From assembly GCF_024970185.1 (NCBI RefSeq), contig NZ_CP103965.1, forward strand, positions 3,778,001 to 3,842,000: a stretch of DNA of 64,000 bases, written 5' to 3'. Positions 36,500 through 44,373 of the stretch are shown in pieces. The notes under the pieces were generated by a model that made no database searches, was not told the origin of the DNA, and was given only the letters and a program-made list of their open reading frames with translations. Numbering within the stretch: position 1 is the stretch's first letter; each line of letters starts with the position of its first letter. Source of the DNA: Pseudomonas sp. N3-W. Lineage in GTDB: Bacteria; Pseudomonadota; Gammaproteobacteria; Pseudomonadales; Pseudomonadaceae. The translations under genes were made by a program, and so were the position numbers.

Positions 36500-37003
36500 A
36501 TGTCAGCAAGAACACTACTGTCGCTGTTGGCGCTCTGTTGCAACCTGATCTGCCTGCCCGCCTGGGCGATTGATGTGGGTGAGCAAGCTCCAGACCTGAC
36601 GGCCAAAACACTGGATGGCCAAGCGTTTGATTTGCATAAACAGCTGGGCCAGGTGGTCATCGTGAATTTCTGGGCGTCGTGGTGCGAACCGTGTCGCGAA
36701 GAAATGCCGGCCATGGAAGCCTATTACCAACAGCATAAAAGTGAAGGACTGAAGATCATTGCGATCAGCATGGATGAGCCGGAGGATGATCAGATGGTGC
36801 ACAAGGTCATGGCTCACTACAGCTACCCGGCAGCGCTCCAGCGAGACGCCGATTTCTCGGGTTTTGGCCGGGTATGGCGAATGCCTATGACCTACGTGAT
36901 CGACCGCCAAGGCGTGGTTCGCAAGGATGGCAGCGTCGGCGAGCCCAAGATTGACTTGCCGCTACTCGATACGCTGGTGACGCCGCTACTGACCGCGCAT
37001 TAG
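36500..37003 (+). CDS. TlpA/ResA-like periplasmic thioredoxin
   Basis: 167 aa with a signal peptide (LLSLLALCCNLICLPAWA) and a redoxin domain with the active-site WCEPC in NFWASWCEPCREEMP. MPMTYVID is the cis-proline loop. It reduces disulfides in the periplasm, for example in apocytochromes or metal-binding cysteines. It follows the cysteine-bearing outer-membrane protein and may serve it. Convergent with the CDF exporter. Confidence 0.85.
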   Translation: MSARTLLSLLALCCNLICLPAWAIDVGEQAPDLTAKTLDGQAFDLHKQLGQVVIVNFWASWCEPCREEMPAMEAYYQQHKSEGLKIIAISMDEPEDDQMVHKVMAHYSYPAALQRDADFSGFGRVWRMPMTYVIDRQGVVRKDGSVGEPKIDLPLLDTLVTPLLTAH

Positions 37004-37014
37004 CCGAGGCTGAC

Positions 37015-37950
37015 CTACGCGGCGCGGTATTCCACCGTCAGGTGAGACAACTCATGAACCGGTGCCAGGCGTTCGCGAATGGCATCGGCACTGACACTGG
37101 CCGCCGCCACCACACTGACAATTGCCGCGCGGGCTCCAGGGCCGACCTGCCAGACATGCAGGTCGCTGATGGTCACGTCACCTGGTGATTCGAGCAATTC
37201 GCGGATTTCGTCGGCCACATGCTCATCCGTGGAGTCGAGCAGCACGGCAGCGCTGTCGCGCATCAAACCATAGGCCCAATTCGCAATCACGATGGCACCG
37301 ACAATGCCGATCACCGGGTCCAGCCAGACCCAGCCCAGGAAGCGACCGGCCAGCAACGCGGCAATGGCCAGAATCGAGGTCAGGGCATCGGCCAACACAT
37401 GGACGTAGGCCGAGCGCAGATTGTTGTCATGATGATGGCCGTGGTCGTGGCTGTGCCCGTGATCATGCCCGTGGTGTCCATGATTGCCGGCCAACAGAAA
37501 GGCGCTGACGATGTTCACTGCCAGCCCCACCACGGCGATTAACGCCGCCTCGGTGAAGGCCACGGTGGTGGGCTGAAACAGGCGCAGGATCGACTCACCG
37601 GCGATACCCAGCGACACCATCCCCAGCACCATGGCCGAGGCAAAACCAGCCAGATCGCCGACCTTGCCAGTGCCGAAACTGAAGCGCGCATTGTTGGCGT
37701 GACGCCGCGCAAATCCATAGGCCGCCGCCGCGATGCCCAGTGCCACGGCATGGGTCGCCATGTGAAAGCCGTCGGCCAGCAACGCCATGGAACCGGTGAT
37801 GTAACCGGCGGCAATTTCGCCAATCATCATCACGAATGTCAGAACCACAACCCATAAGGTTCGGCGGGCGTTCTCATCGTGGGAGTCGCCAAGGAACATG
37901 TGATCGTGGGCAAACGGCGAAGCCTGAGGTGTCGGTGTCATGTTGATCAT
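37015..37950 (-). CDS. dmeF: Cation diffusion facilitator exporter, DmeF type
   Basis: 311-aa CDF transporter. Six membrane helices carry the metal-site motifs ADGFHMATH and HVLADALTSI, with a His/Asp-rich loop between helices 4 and 5 (HGHHGHDHGHSHDHGHHHD). The N-terminal HDHMFLGDSHDENARR is a DmeF hallmark. It exports cobalt and/or nickel with proton exchange. Its start is 3 bases after the RcnR-like gene stop, so the repressor and exporter are one operon. ATG 37950 or 37941. Confidence 0.88.
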   Translation of the reverse strand: MINMTPTPQASPFAHDHMFLGDSHDENARRTLWVVVLTFVMMIGEIAAGYITGSMALLADGFHMATHAVALGIAAAAYGFARRHANNARFSFGTGKVGDLAGFASAMVLGMVSLGIAGESILRLFQPTTVAFTEAALIAVVGLAVNIVSAFLLAGNHGHHGHDHGHSHDHGHHHDNNLRSAYVHVLADALTSILAIAALLAGRFLGWVWLDPVIGIVGAIVIANWAYGLMRDSAAVLLDSTDEHVADEIRELLESPGDVTISDLHVWQVGPGARAAIVSVVAAASVSADAIRERLAPVHELSHLTVEYRAA

Positions 37951-37953
37951 GCT

Positions 37954-38229
37954 CTATTTCGAATAACGGCGGATGGCTTGCAGCAATTCTTCAACGCCCT
38001 GGGCGCGCTCTTCATCGCTGAGATCGGGGTGAGCCACATGCTCACGGGCGTGGGCATCGATAAATTGATCCAGCAAACCATTGACCGCCCCACGGATCGC
38101 CGCCACCAGGTGCAAGGTCTTGGCACAATCGGCGTCGGTCACCAGCGCCTTTTCGACAGCCTGAACCTGACCGGCAATGCGTCGGACGCGTTTGAGCAGA
38201 TCGTCTTTGTGTTCATGGATGTGCGACAT
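37954..38229 (-). CDS. rcnR: RcnR-type nickel/cobalt-responsive repressor (CsoR/RcnR family)
   Basis: 91-aa all-helical DUF156 repressor. H3, C35, H60 and H64, counted from this start, match the RcnR nickel/cobalt ligand set, and the N-terminus MSHIHEH supplies the additional histidines. FrmR and CsoR differ at these positions. A C-tract/G-tract operator lies directly upstream. It should repress itself and dmeF until Co or Ni is bound. Confidence 0.9.
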   Translation of the reverse strand: MSHIHEHKDDLLKRVRRIAGQVQAVEKALVTDADCAKTLHLVAAIRGAVNGLLDQFIDAHAREHVAHPDLSDEERAQGVEELLQAIRRYSK

Positions 38230-38232
38230 ACC

Positions 38233-38251
38233 TATACCCCCTACCCCTATA
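38233..38251. promoter_or_regulatory. RcnR-type G-tract operator
   Basis: TATACCCCCTACCCCTATA: two C (G on the mRNA strand) tracts flanked by TATA on each side, beginning 4 bases upstream of the rcnR start. RcnR/CsoR proteins recognise G-tract operators with AT flanks. Confidence 0.7.
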
Positions 38252-38559
38252 TGCAACGCATAGTCACTGATATGGCCGGCAGTGGCAAGGCGTTGTTCAG
38301 GGCTTCGTCGGATGGACCGCGTTAACGTTCTTCGCGAGCTGACATACAACGCATTATTTGCAGGTTGCGCACGGGGCTAGAGCGTCATGCTGGGTGGGAA
38401 CCTAGGCGCTGGATAACGTTGATCCACAGCAAAAGGCTGGCTCACAAATCGCTCCAATATCTCCCGGGAACGATCAAATCAACCCAAGCAACAAAGCCAA
38501 TTTGTAACGCCAGGCAGAGTTTCAGACTCGTCCTACAGCCATGAATTAACCATTGATAT

Positions 38560-38599
38560 AGCGTCCGCATCGGTTTCAAAACGATGAAACAAGGACGCT
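38560..38599 (+). promoter_or_regulatory. Two-stem leader hairpin covering the pyocin ribosome-binding site
   Basis: AGCGTCC (38560-38566) pairs with GGACGCT (38593-38599), and inside it CATCG (38568-38572) pairs with CGATG (38582-38586). The outer right arm overlaps the AAGGA Shine-Dalgarno of the toxin gene, whose ATG is at 38601. The remaining intergenic sequence (38252-38559) shows no LexA box. Confidence 0.55.
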
Positions 38600-38600
38600 C

Positions 38601-39824
38601 ATGACTCGCAAAACAGACATACCCCGGGTGCAAAAACCACCCTCAGGCGACGGTCATCACATTACCAGTCGTTACTTGACTGCCACTGAACTGGCAGAAC
38701 GGGACGCCAGACAAAAGTCCTATGACGATATGCTGGCTCGACAGCAGCTGTTTGAAGACCGTTTTATCAGAAAACCTCAACAGCAAAACCAATCCAGTTC
38801 CATGGGTTGTGTGTTTGCCAAGAGTTGCAAGCTGCCCGATGGAGTCATCAATCACGACAATCCGTCCGGATTCGTACCTGTCGAGAGAATGACCGACTTT
38901 GGAGAATTTTCCCTGTTGGGTGGCCGTGACAAGGATGCAGCGGGAAATATCAATCTCAAAAAAATCAGCGGCCGTGCATTACCCCCTGAGCTGGGAACGC
39001 TTCTCCTGGGCACAGCTGGAATGACTGGTAGCGGTACTGCTGCAACGGGTGCTGCTGGCGCAGTTACTATCGGCGTCGCTGCCGGTGCCTTGGCGGGAGT
39101 GGTTGCACTGCTCTGGCCATCGAGTCTGGGGGACAGTTCTCTTTATACCGAAGAACAGCTTAAGTCCTTGAAGGAGGGCCGTACACGAGTCCGACTGCAT
39201 ATCGAACAAGAGGCCGACGGCACCTTAAAAGGATATGGATACAACACCCAAATGCGCAGGGACTGGGAAATGGTTCCTGTCGTGCAGTTCGCCGCTCAGG
39301 GTTCTAAGCAAGCGGCTGACTTTGGAAATGGAGCAACGCTGATATGGACGCCAGCCATTAACCCGTCCGGCACCTCGGGTATCCCACCGTTGGAAGGCGC
39401 GCCACAAGCGCCGCAAATCTGGATTTATCCGCCTACCGAGCAGGCAGATAACATCATCGTCGACCCGGTTTACCCCCCCGACTACAAGGACTTCATTCTT
39501 GTTTTTCCGGCGAATTCCGGTGTGCAACCGCTGTACATAGTGATTTCAAGACCAACTGTCGGCGGTGATATAAAGTACCACCGACCGCCGATGTCGTTAC
39601 CTGCTTTCCCAGATGCTCTTCCTGTTAAATCCAAAAGCAGTGTTCAGGGCGGTGGGAGCAAGCGCAGTCGGTGGAAAGACCAAAAGGGACGAATATATGA
39701 ATGGGATAGCAAAACAGGCGCGATAGAAATGTATGACAAACAAGGTAAGCACTTGGGCGAATTCAATCACGAAACGGGTGAGCAAATAGATCCCGCAAAA
39801 CCCGGCAGATTCACCGCAAAATAA
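38601..39824 (+). CDS. S-type pyocin/colicin-like toxin with colicin E3-type rRNase domain
   Basis: 407 aa. Residues 1-125 are a polar N-terminal domain (GCVFAKSCKLPDGVINHDNP). A Gly/Ala-rich hydrophobic segment (130-175) follows, then an S-type pyocin translocation-like domain (RVRLHIEQEADGTLKGYGY through FILVFPANSG). Residues 354-407 resemble the colicin E3 16S rRNA nuclease (RWKDQKGRIYEWDS, KHLGEF, PAKPGR). D369 and E376 correspond to catalytic D510 and E517 of E3, but the H513 position is T372. An immunity-type gene follows by 10 bases. Delivery may be as a bacteriocin or by another system; no receptor-binding domain is obvious. Confidence 0.82.
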   Translation: MTRKTDIPRVQKPPSGDGHHITSRYLTATELAERDARQKSYDDMLARQQLFEDRFIRKPQQQNQSSSMGCVFAKSCKLPDGVINHDNPSGFVPVERMTDFGEFSLLGGRDKDAAGNINLKKISGRALPPELGTLLLGTAGMTGSGTAATGAAGAVTIGVAAGALAGVVALLWPSSLGDSSLYTEEQLKSLKEGRTRVRLHIEQEADGTLKGYGYNTQMRRDWEMVPVVQFAAQGSKQAADFGNGATLIWTPAINPSGTSGIPPLEGAPQAPQIWIYPPTEQADNIIVDPVYPPDYKDFILVFPANSGVQPLYIVISRPTVGGDIKYHRPPMSLPAFPDALPVKSKSSVQGGGSKRSRWKDQKGRIYEWDSKTGAIEMYDKQGKHLGEFNHETGEQIDPAKPGRFTAK

Positions 39825-39834
39825 AGGGCTATTT

Positions 39835-40074
39835 ATGTTTTTATGGATCAGTGGTTTTTTAAAAGGTGATGGCGAGGATGACTCCTTGAAATTCAACCTG
39901 ACAGTTCGGCCCGAGTTTGAAGTCGCCGTCATGGACGTCCTCGGCTGGAAAAGCCTTTCTGAAACCGCGGATGGGGAATGGCTTTTAACCGGTGATCAAG
40001 TTCAACGAATAGCCCTTGCTCTCGGGGAGCAATTACCGACTGGGCTGGATCTGTTCATTGGGGTGCGGGAGTAG
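39835..40074 (+). CDS. Probable immunity protein for the E3-type toxin
   Basis: 79-aa acidic protein (MFLWISGFLKGDGEDDSLKF at the start) lying 10 bases after the toxin stop, where E3-type immunity genes are always placed. It has no signal peptide, as expected for an inhibitor of a cytoplasmic rRNase. Identity with ColE3/cloacin immunity proteins is not evident by eye, so the assignment rests on position, size and charge. Confidence 0.7.
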   Translation: MFLWISGFLKGDGEDDSLKFNLTVRPEFEVAVMDVLGWKSLSETADGEWLLTGDQVQRIALALGEQLPTGLDLFIGVRE

Positions 40075-40122
40075 CGAAGACCGGGGCGTCGATAACGAAG
40101 ACACCGTTACAGGAGTTGCAAA

Positions 40123-40338
40123 GTGCGCCTTCGCTACCAGGATCCATCGATGAGCCACGATCAAGCAGTCAGTCCCCTTGCAAGCGGCTCAGAAACGAAC
40201 ATTGTCGCCGCACTGGTTTCCATTGGCCTGAATGAGCAGGACAAAACCCGGGCTCAGACCGTGTGCGTGGAGCAACTCGATGTTGGTACTGAGTCAGTTG
40301 CCGCATTGGCTGTCGGCGCACTCGGCCATATCAAGTAA
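40123..40338 (+). pseudogene. Truncated HEAT-repeat-like immunity gene remnant
   Basis: 71 codons from GTG 40123 with a good AGGAG 7 bases upstream. The sequence (LNEQDKTRAQTVCVEQLD; AALAVGALGHIK) resembles small HEAT-like proteins ending in a GHIAR-type motif found beside Pseudomonas toxins. The frame stops exactly where an inverted-repeat element begins, so the original gene was probably longer. Confidence 0.45.
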
Positions 40339-40775
40339 AAAGGGACAAATTTATTTTTTTGGCACGCGATTCTAAAAAATAAACCTGTCACCTTTTTCTG
40401 CGGTTGAAATACACCGTTTCGGGTGTCCGAGTGAATACTTAAAGCATCCTCGGCACTGATATCCTGACTGGTACTGCCAGTTGAATTCGCATAGCCTAAC
40501 AGGGTATTTATATAACCGTTGGCCATACCAGCTTCAATTTTCTGAATCGCCGCAGCATCAAGAATGACACCTTGAGCTCCAGCACTATTAATCATGTAAT
40601 TTTGTGCTGTAGTTCCTGTAGCCCACTGGCAATTGACCACGCCATTTGCAAGGGCGGCATAACCATAACCCTGCTGGTACATATAGTCATAGAAATTGCT
40701 TAATTCTGTCGGCGTACCACTGCCAATCATCGCCTTAGCAGTTTCCAGCTGCGCCGTAGTCAGTGTTTTCGGCAT
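40254..40775 (-). pseudogene. Truncated N-terminal module of a type I-secreted effector
   Basis: About 130 codons of a module (MPKTLTTAQLETAKAMIGSG, YDYMYQQGYGYAALANGVVN, NGYINTLLGYANSTG) that then runs into the inverted-repeat element and ends in unrelated sequence. It is the most distal member of the effector array. It lacks the shared C-terminal repeat domain of the two intact effectors, so it is probably a decayed or orphan toxin head. Its likely immunity gene is the one just upstream (40830-41660). Confidence 0.55.
40336..40398. repeat. Inverted-repeat element (insertion scar) between two truncated genes
   Basis: Left arm AAAAAGGGACAAATTTATTT and right arm AATAAACCTGTCACCTTTTT are near-inverse copies around GGCACGCGATTC. 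Similar A/T-rich arms with a GGGACA core are common in Pseudomonas intergenic regions next to transposase genes. A second half-copy is at 47931-47975. Confidence 0.6.
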
Positions 40776-40829
40776 ATCTTTTCTCCATGAAACTCAAAAA
40801 AACAAACAAATACTGCGGCACTCGGCTGG

Positions 40830-41660
40830 TCACGGGACAACGAGTGTGTGCACCATTTTCTGAATTGAACTTTCAATTTCCCGCCAGCGTGGCAGATCGG
40901 CTTTCGGGTAGTGAACGCTGACTTGCGCTTTCAGTTCTGGAAAATTGAACCTTTGCGTACAACCACTCCTAGCATCAAAAGGAGGCACGGCTCTGCGCCG
41001 ATTTGTACACTCTATAAAGGTATTGCGCGTCGACGAATCATAAAAAAATTCGTCCGGCGGGCTAATATCCGTTGTATTGACATTTTGTTTTTTTGAGACG
41101 AAATGCTTTAAGCCAGAGACATCTGTCTCTTGGGGGATCCATGGCCCCCAATGTGCTTCATCTTTTATCCAGCCCTCGTAAGTAGACTGCATACTGCCAT
41201 GATTCAAAGCATAAAACCTAGTATCAAAACCAATTATTATCCACCGATGGTCTCTGTTGGAAGATGAGGGTTTGTATTCGGTCTGGTACTCATCCACATC
41301 CTCTTTTGTCAGGATCGGCTGCAAGTCGGTATCTCGAAGCAGGAGTGCAATTCCTACAATTTCACTTTCGAAACTTCGAGGCGGCGTCGTCTTTGATGGA
41401 CGCCATATATCTTCCCCCTTATATTCAACACTGGGCGCAGGTATCAAATAGCTATTTGGCACTGATATTTTCACTCCCCCCATATTGCCCACGACAAAAC
41501 CCGCCCTGACAATAATGGGGCGAGCCACGTTACCCGCAGGCTCATTGACGTTTGAGCTATCAGCAAATGTGACTTTGGTTTGTAATACGCTCACTGCAAG
41601 CACAAGACAACATATCCCAGCCTGTCTTCTGAATTTAGTGAGGAACGCAACAAGGCTCAT
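40830..41660 (-). CDS. Predicted periplasmic protein, candidate immunity protein
   Basis: 276 aa with a signal peptide (RRQAGICCLVLAVSVLQTKVTFA). The mature part contains MGGVKISVPNSYL, EYKGEDIWRPSK and PRSFESEIVG, a pattern I associate with periplasmic immunity-type proteins of Pseudomonas antibacterial loci. ATG 41660 was chosen (AAGG upstream) over one 13 codons earlier. Its position between two effector genes supports an immunity role; which toxin it neutralises is not resolved. Confidence 0.6.
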   Translation of the reverse strand: MSLVAFLTKFRRQAGICCLVLAVSVLQTKVTFADSSNVNEPAGNVARPIIVRAGFVVGNMGGVKISVPNSYLIPAPSVEYKGEDIWRPSKTTPPRSFESEIVGIALLLRDTDLQPILTKEDVDEYQTEYKPSSSNRDHRWIIIGFDTRFYALNHGSMQSTYEGWIKDEAHWGPWIPQETDVSGLKHFVSKKQNVNTTDISPPDEFFYDSSTRNTFIECTNRRRAVPPFDARSGCTQRFNFPELKAQVSVHYPKADLPRWREIESSIQKMVHTLVVP

Positions 41661-41763
41661 TTTGCTCAACCTTCCCGTGGCATCCATCTGATCTAACATT
41701 TAATATATCCTTCTAAAATTTTTCAGAACATCCAACCAAGTAAGTCCTAGCAACCATACAGAC

Positions 41764-42150
41764 TCACCGTTCCCGCAACGCCTCACTCTGATATTTCAAC
41801 AACGGCGTCAACAGATACTCAATAATCCGCCGCTGCTCGGTCTTGATCTCCACCGAACTCGACATCCCCGGTTCCAGCTGAATACTTTTGCCATCCGCCA
41901 CAATCAAATGTGCGCCCAGTTGTATCCGTACCGGATAAACCAACCCCAACTTGTCGTCCTTGACCGCGTCCTGCGAAATCGACATGACCTTGCCGGCGAT
42001 GGTGCCGTAGTGGGTATACGGAAAGGCATCCAGCTTGATTTCGGCGTCCTGCCCCGGACGAACAAAGCCGATATCGCGGTTGAGAATCTGCGCTTCGATT
42101 TCCAGCCTGGCGTCGTCCGGCACAATCACCAACAGGACTTGCGCCGGGGG
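41764..42150 (-). pseudogene. Copied 3' end of hlyD (copy A)
   Basis: About 125 codons of the HlyD adaptor C-terminus in its own frame, ending RRIIEYLLTPLLKYQSEALR with the native stop, but with no 5' part. It joins the effector gene at GCGCCGGGG (42141-42150). It differs from the intact hlyD (49722-51143) at several positions that it shares with copy B, so A and B are closer to each other than to the intact gene. Confidence 0.8.
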
Positions 42151-42515
42151 TGGTGTTCGCGCCCAGCCAGACGGTGCCGTTTGACAGATTGGCTTCGTCG
42201 TTGGTGCCAGTCATGGCCAGCGTACTTCCCGTTCCTAGGGTGACATTTTCTCCGCTTCCTTGAGTGGTGACAGTGTTGTCGATGCCGCCAGTAACGTTGG
42301 TAGTGCTGCCATCGATCGCAAAGCGATCTTCTACGCCCATTGATACATAGCTGTTGCTGGCGTGAATGGTTATGTCGTCGTCTGCGCTGGCGAGGATAAC
42401 TTCGCCATTTTTCATCATCGTCACGACGTCCCAGCTCGATCCGCTTGTCAGATTGACTGAGGCGTTAGTATCGCCTGTGATGTCATTGCCGGAGCCGCTG
42501 ATTGTAGCTTGACTA
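41764..42515 (-). repeat. Long direct repeat, copy A (effector C-terminal domain plus hlyD 3' end)
   Basis: About 750 bp nearly identical to 44374-45123. It covers the hlyD fragment and the shared effector C-terminal module (SSWDVVTMMKNGEV, ITIHASNSYVSMGVEDR, GGIDNTVTTQGSGENV). Confidence 0.8.
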
Positions 42516-43789
42516 CCTGCACCGGCATCAACGTTGTTATTGGAACCACTCACTGTAGCGCTAGCATTACTATCTAATGTAATGTCAGCGGCGTTGGCAG
42601 TAACAGCAGCACCACTTCCCGAAACCCCAATGGCCGCATTGGCGGACGAGTCTGAAATTTCAAGATTACCATTATTACACGCAGTAGAGGAGTTACCGGT
42701 CATCACGACAGATTCTTGACCACAAGTCACAGAGTTACTGCCTACCGAAGCAATATTTATATTACTTCCATTACCCAAGCTGAAATTATTATTTGATCCG
42801 GAAACTGACACTGTGCTGTTTAACGACAAGCTCCCAGTAATACCATCTCCGGCCAAGGCGAGATTGCCACTGGAACAGGAAGCGCTTTCCGTTCCGTTCA
42901 CCGAGACAACAGTATTTGTTCCGCAGGTAAATGAGTTGGCGGAGCCTGCCGCATCGACACCACTACCATCACCCATGGAAAATACATCATTTGACCCAGC
43001 AACAACGGCTTGAACGCCAGAACCTATGACTATGTTTGTTGAATTTAGACTGCCATTGAATGCTGCATTGATATCAGTGATCGATGTACCAAGCGAGATT
43101 GAGCTCAACGTTGAATCTAGCGCAACCTCTCGAGTCGTTTCAGCTGCCGTATAATTTACTGCATACTTACTTCCCATAACAAAATTTTGGATATCATCAC
43201 TCGTGAGCTGAGATCCAGCAGCGAGTTGGAAACTGCCACCGGACTCCGTGACGGATTGTCCAGAAAGCCAACTTGTCATGGCCCCAGCTGTTGATAAATG
43301 AAACTGATTTGCGTAATCCAGTATCTGAAGCTGCATTTCTGGGCTTTGGTAGATCTGCTCTGCGACGCTTGGGTTACTTGCATAAACAGTATTTAACGAA
43401 TTCTGCAGCTGGGTTACCAATCCATTTGCCCAAGCATCATTTAATGTTTGTAATGCTGCCCCATTTGTAGGGTCTTGAAGAGCTGTACCAAGCTGAGTAC
43501 TGAGTGCTGATAGCTGAGCATCTGTCAAGCCTCCAGCTTGGGACAACTGGGAAATTTGACTAGAACTAAACCCAATAGAGCTCAAAAAAGTCTGCGCCTG
43601 AGGAAGCCCCCCTATATCGTATTGGTACAATCCAAACGAATAAGTGCTATTCCCGTTTGCCGCATAGCTAAAGCTAGAAATGGCGGACGCATTACTGCCA
43701 TCTTCGGTTGCAAATGCGACCGAGTTAAGATTTTGTATCAAAGTATTAACAATATAATTTGAATCTAGCTGTAATGGCGATGTTGTCAT
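41819..43789 (-). CDS. Type I-secreted effector, lysozyme-like head with repeat-rich tail
   Basis: 656-residue frame. The N-terminal about 190 residues (NSTYSFGLYQYDIGG, LTDAQLSALSTQLGTAL, MTSWLSGQ) suggest a lysozyme/transglycosylase-like domain, recognised by flavour only. Residues 230-470 are Gly/Asn/Ser-rich beta repeats (VSGSNNN, ISGSGNDITGD), then the module shared with the lipase effector. The last about 108 codons read through the hlyD fragment out of frame. An LprI-type (lysozyme inhibitor) gene lies just upstream, which supports a peptidoglycan-hydrolase activity. It starts ATG with AGGAGT upstream. Confidence 0.65.
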   Translation of the reverse strand: MTTSPLQLDSNYIVNTLIQNLNSVAFATEDGSNASAISSFSYAANGNSTYSFGLYQYDIGGLPQAQTFLSSIGFSSSQISQLSQAGGLTDAQLSALSTQLGTALQDPTNGAALQTLNDAWANGLVTQLQNSLNTVYASNPSVAEQIYQSPEMQLQILDYANQFHLSTAGAMTSWLSGQSVTESGGSFQLAAGSQLTSDDIQNFVMGSKYAVNYTAAETTREVALDSTLSSISLGTSITDINAAFNGSLNSTNIVIGSGVQAVVAGSNDVFSMGDGSGVDAAGSANSFTCGTNTVVSVNGTESASCSSGNLALAGDGITGSLSLNSTVSVSGSNNNFSLGNGSNINIASVGSNSVTCGQESVVMTGNSSTACNNGNLEISDSSANAAIGVSGSGAAVTANAADITLDSNASATVSGSNNNVDAGAGSQATISGSGNDITGDTNASVNLTSGSSWDVVTMMKNGEVILASADDDITIHASNSYVSMGVEDRFAIDGSTTNVTGGIDNTVTTQGSGENVTLGTGSTLAMTGTNDEANLSNGTVWLGANTTPGASPVGDCAGRRQAGNRSADSQPRYRLCSSGAGRRNQAGCLSVYPLRHHRRQGHVDFAGRGQGRQVGVGLSGTDTTGRTFDCGGWQKYSAGTGDVEFGGDQDRAAADY

Positions 43790-43821
43790 CTGAAACTCCT
43801 TTAGTAAAATTCAAATACCGT

Positions 43822-44232
43822 TCAACCACCCGCAGGCAAATGCTTAAAAAAATCAATACGCTTTTCCGTCTCTTCTAAATCGCAATCCACAGCAAAAATT
43901 GTTACCCACTTACCGCTACCACCCTGTAATCCACCCACGTAACTACAATTTTCATCCCTGTAAACCCGCCATGCACTCTGTGCTTTTTTAAGTTGATCCT
44001 TAGTTTGCCGAGCATCCCAAACATTGGTATCCGGCAGCTTCTCCAACGCCTCTTGATAACGAGCATTAAGTTCTGTTTCTAGGTGCTTTAATCTTTCTAT
44101 CTGGCACTGTGCAGCTTCTAGTGAATTATTTTGTGTCGAGCACGGGTCATCATCTGCAATTGCATTCATGCAGCCTCCCAATCCAAACAATACAAACATT
44201 AATACTTTTTTGTAAATTGCGGAATTAGCCAT
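43822..44232 (-). CDS. LprI/DUF1311-family lysozyme inhibitor-like protein, candidate immunity
   Basis: 136 aa with a lipoprotein-like or Sec signal (KVLMFVLFGLGGCMNAIADD) and a DUF1311 domain: EAAQCQIERLKHLETELNAR, LKKAQSAWRVYRDENCSY and the final CDLEETEKRID. This family includes lysozyme inhibitor LprI. It ends 33 bases before the lysozyme-like effector and follows the hlyD fragment B, so it is best read as the periplasmic immunity protein of that effector. ATG 44232 was chosen because it starts the signal peptide. Confidence 0.75.
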   Translation of the reverse strand: MANSAIYKKVLMFVLFGLGGCMNAIADDDPCSTQNNSLEAAQCQIERLKHLETELNARYQEALEKLPDTNVWDARQTKDQLKKAQSAWRVYRDENCSYVGGLQGGSGKWVTIFAVDCDLEETEKRIDFFKHLPAGG

Positions 44233-44373
44233 ATTTATCTGAGCCCCTTGATAAATTCCTGAATTCTGACTGCAGTCAAATTTTTGATATTTAGATTGCG
44301 TAGACTGTTCACTAGCTCTCTCAAAACCAATACTCACGACCCCCATCCCCACCACATAATTCGGCCGTCCTAG

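Noticed and set aside
38252..38559. LexA box for the pyocin gene
   Set aside because: No CTGT-N8-ACAG sequence in the 300 bases upstream on either strand.
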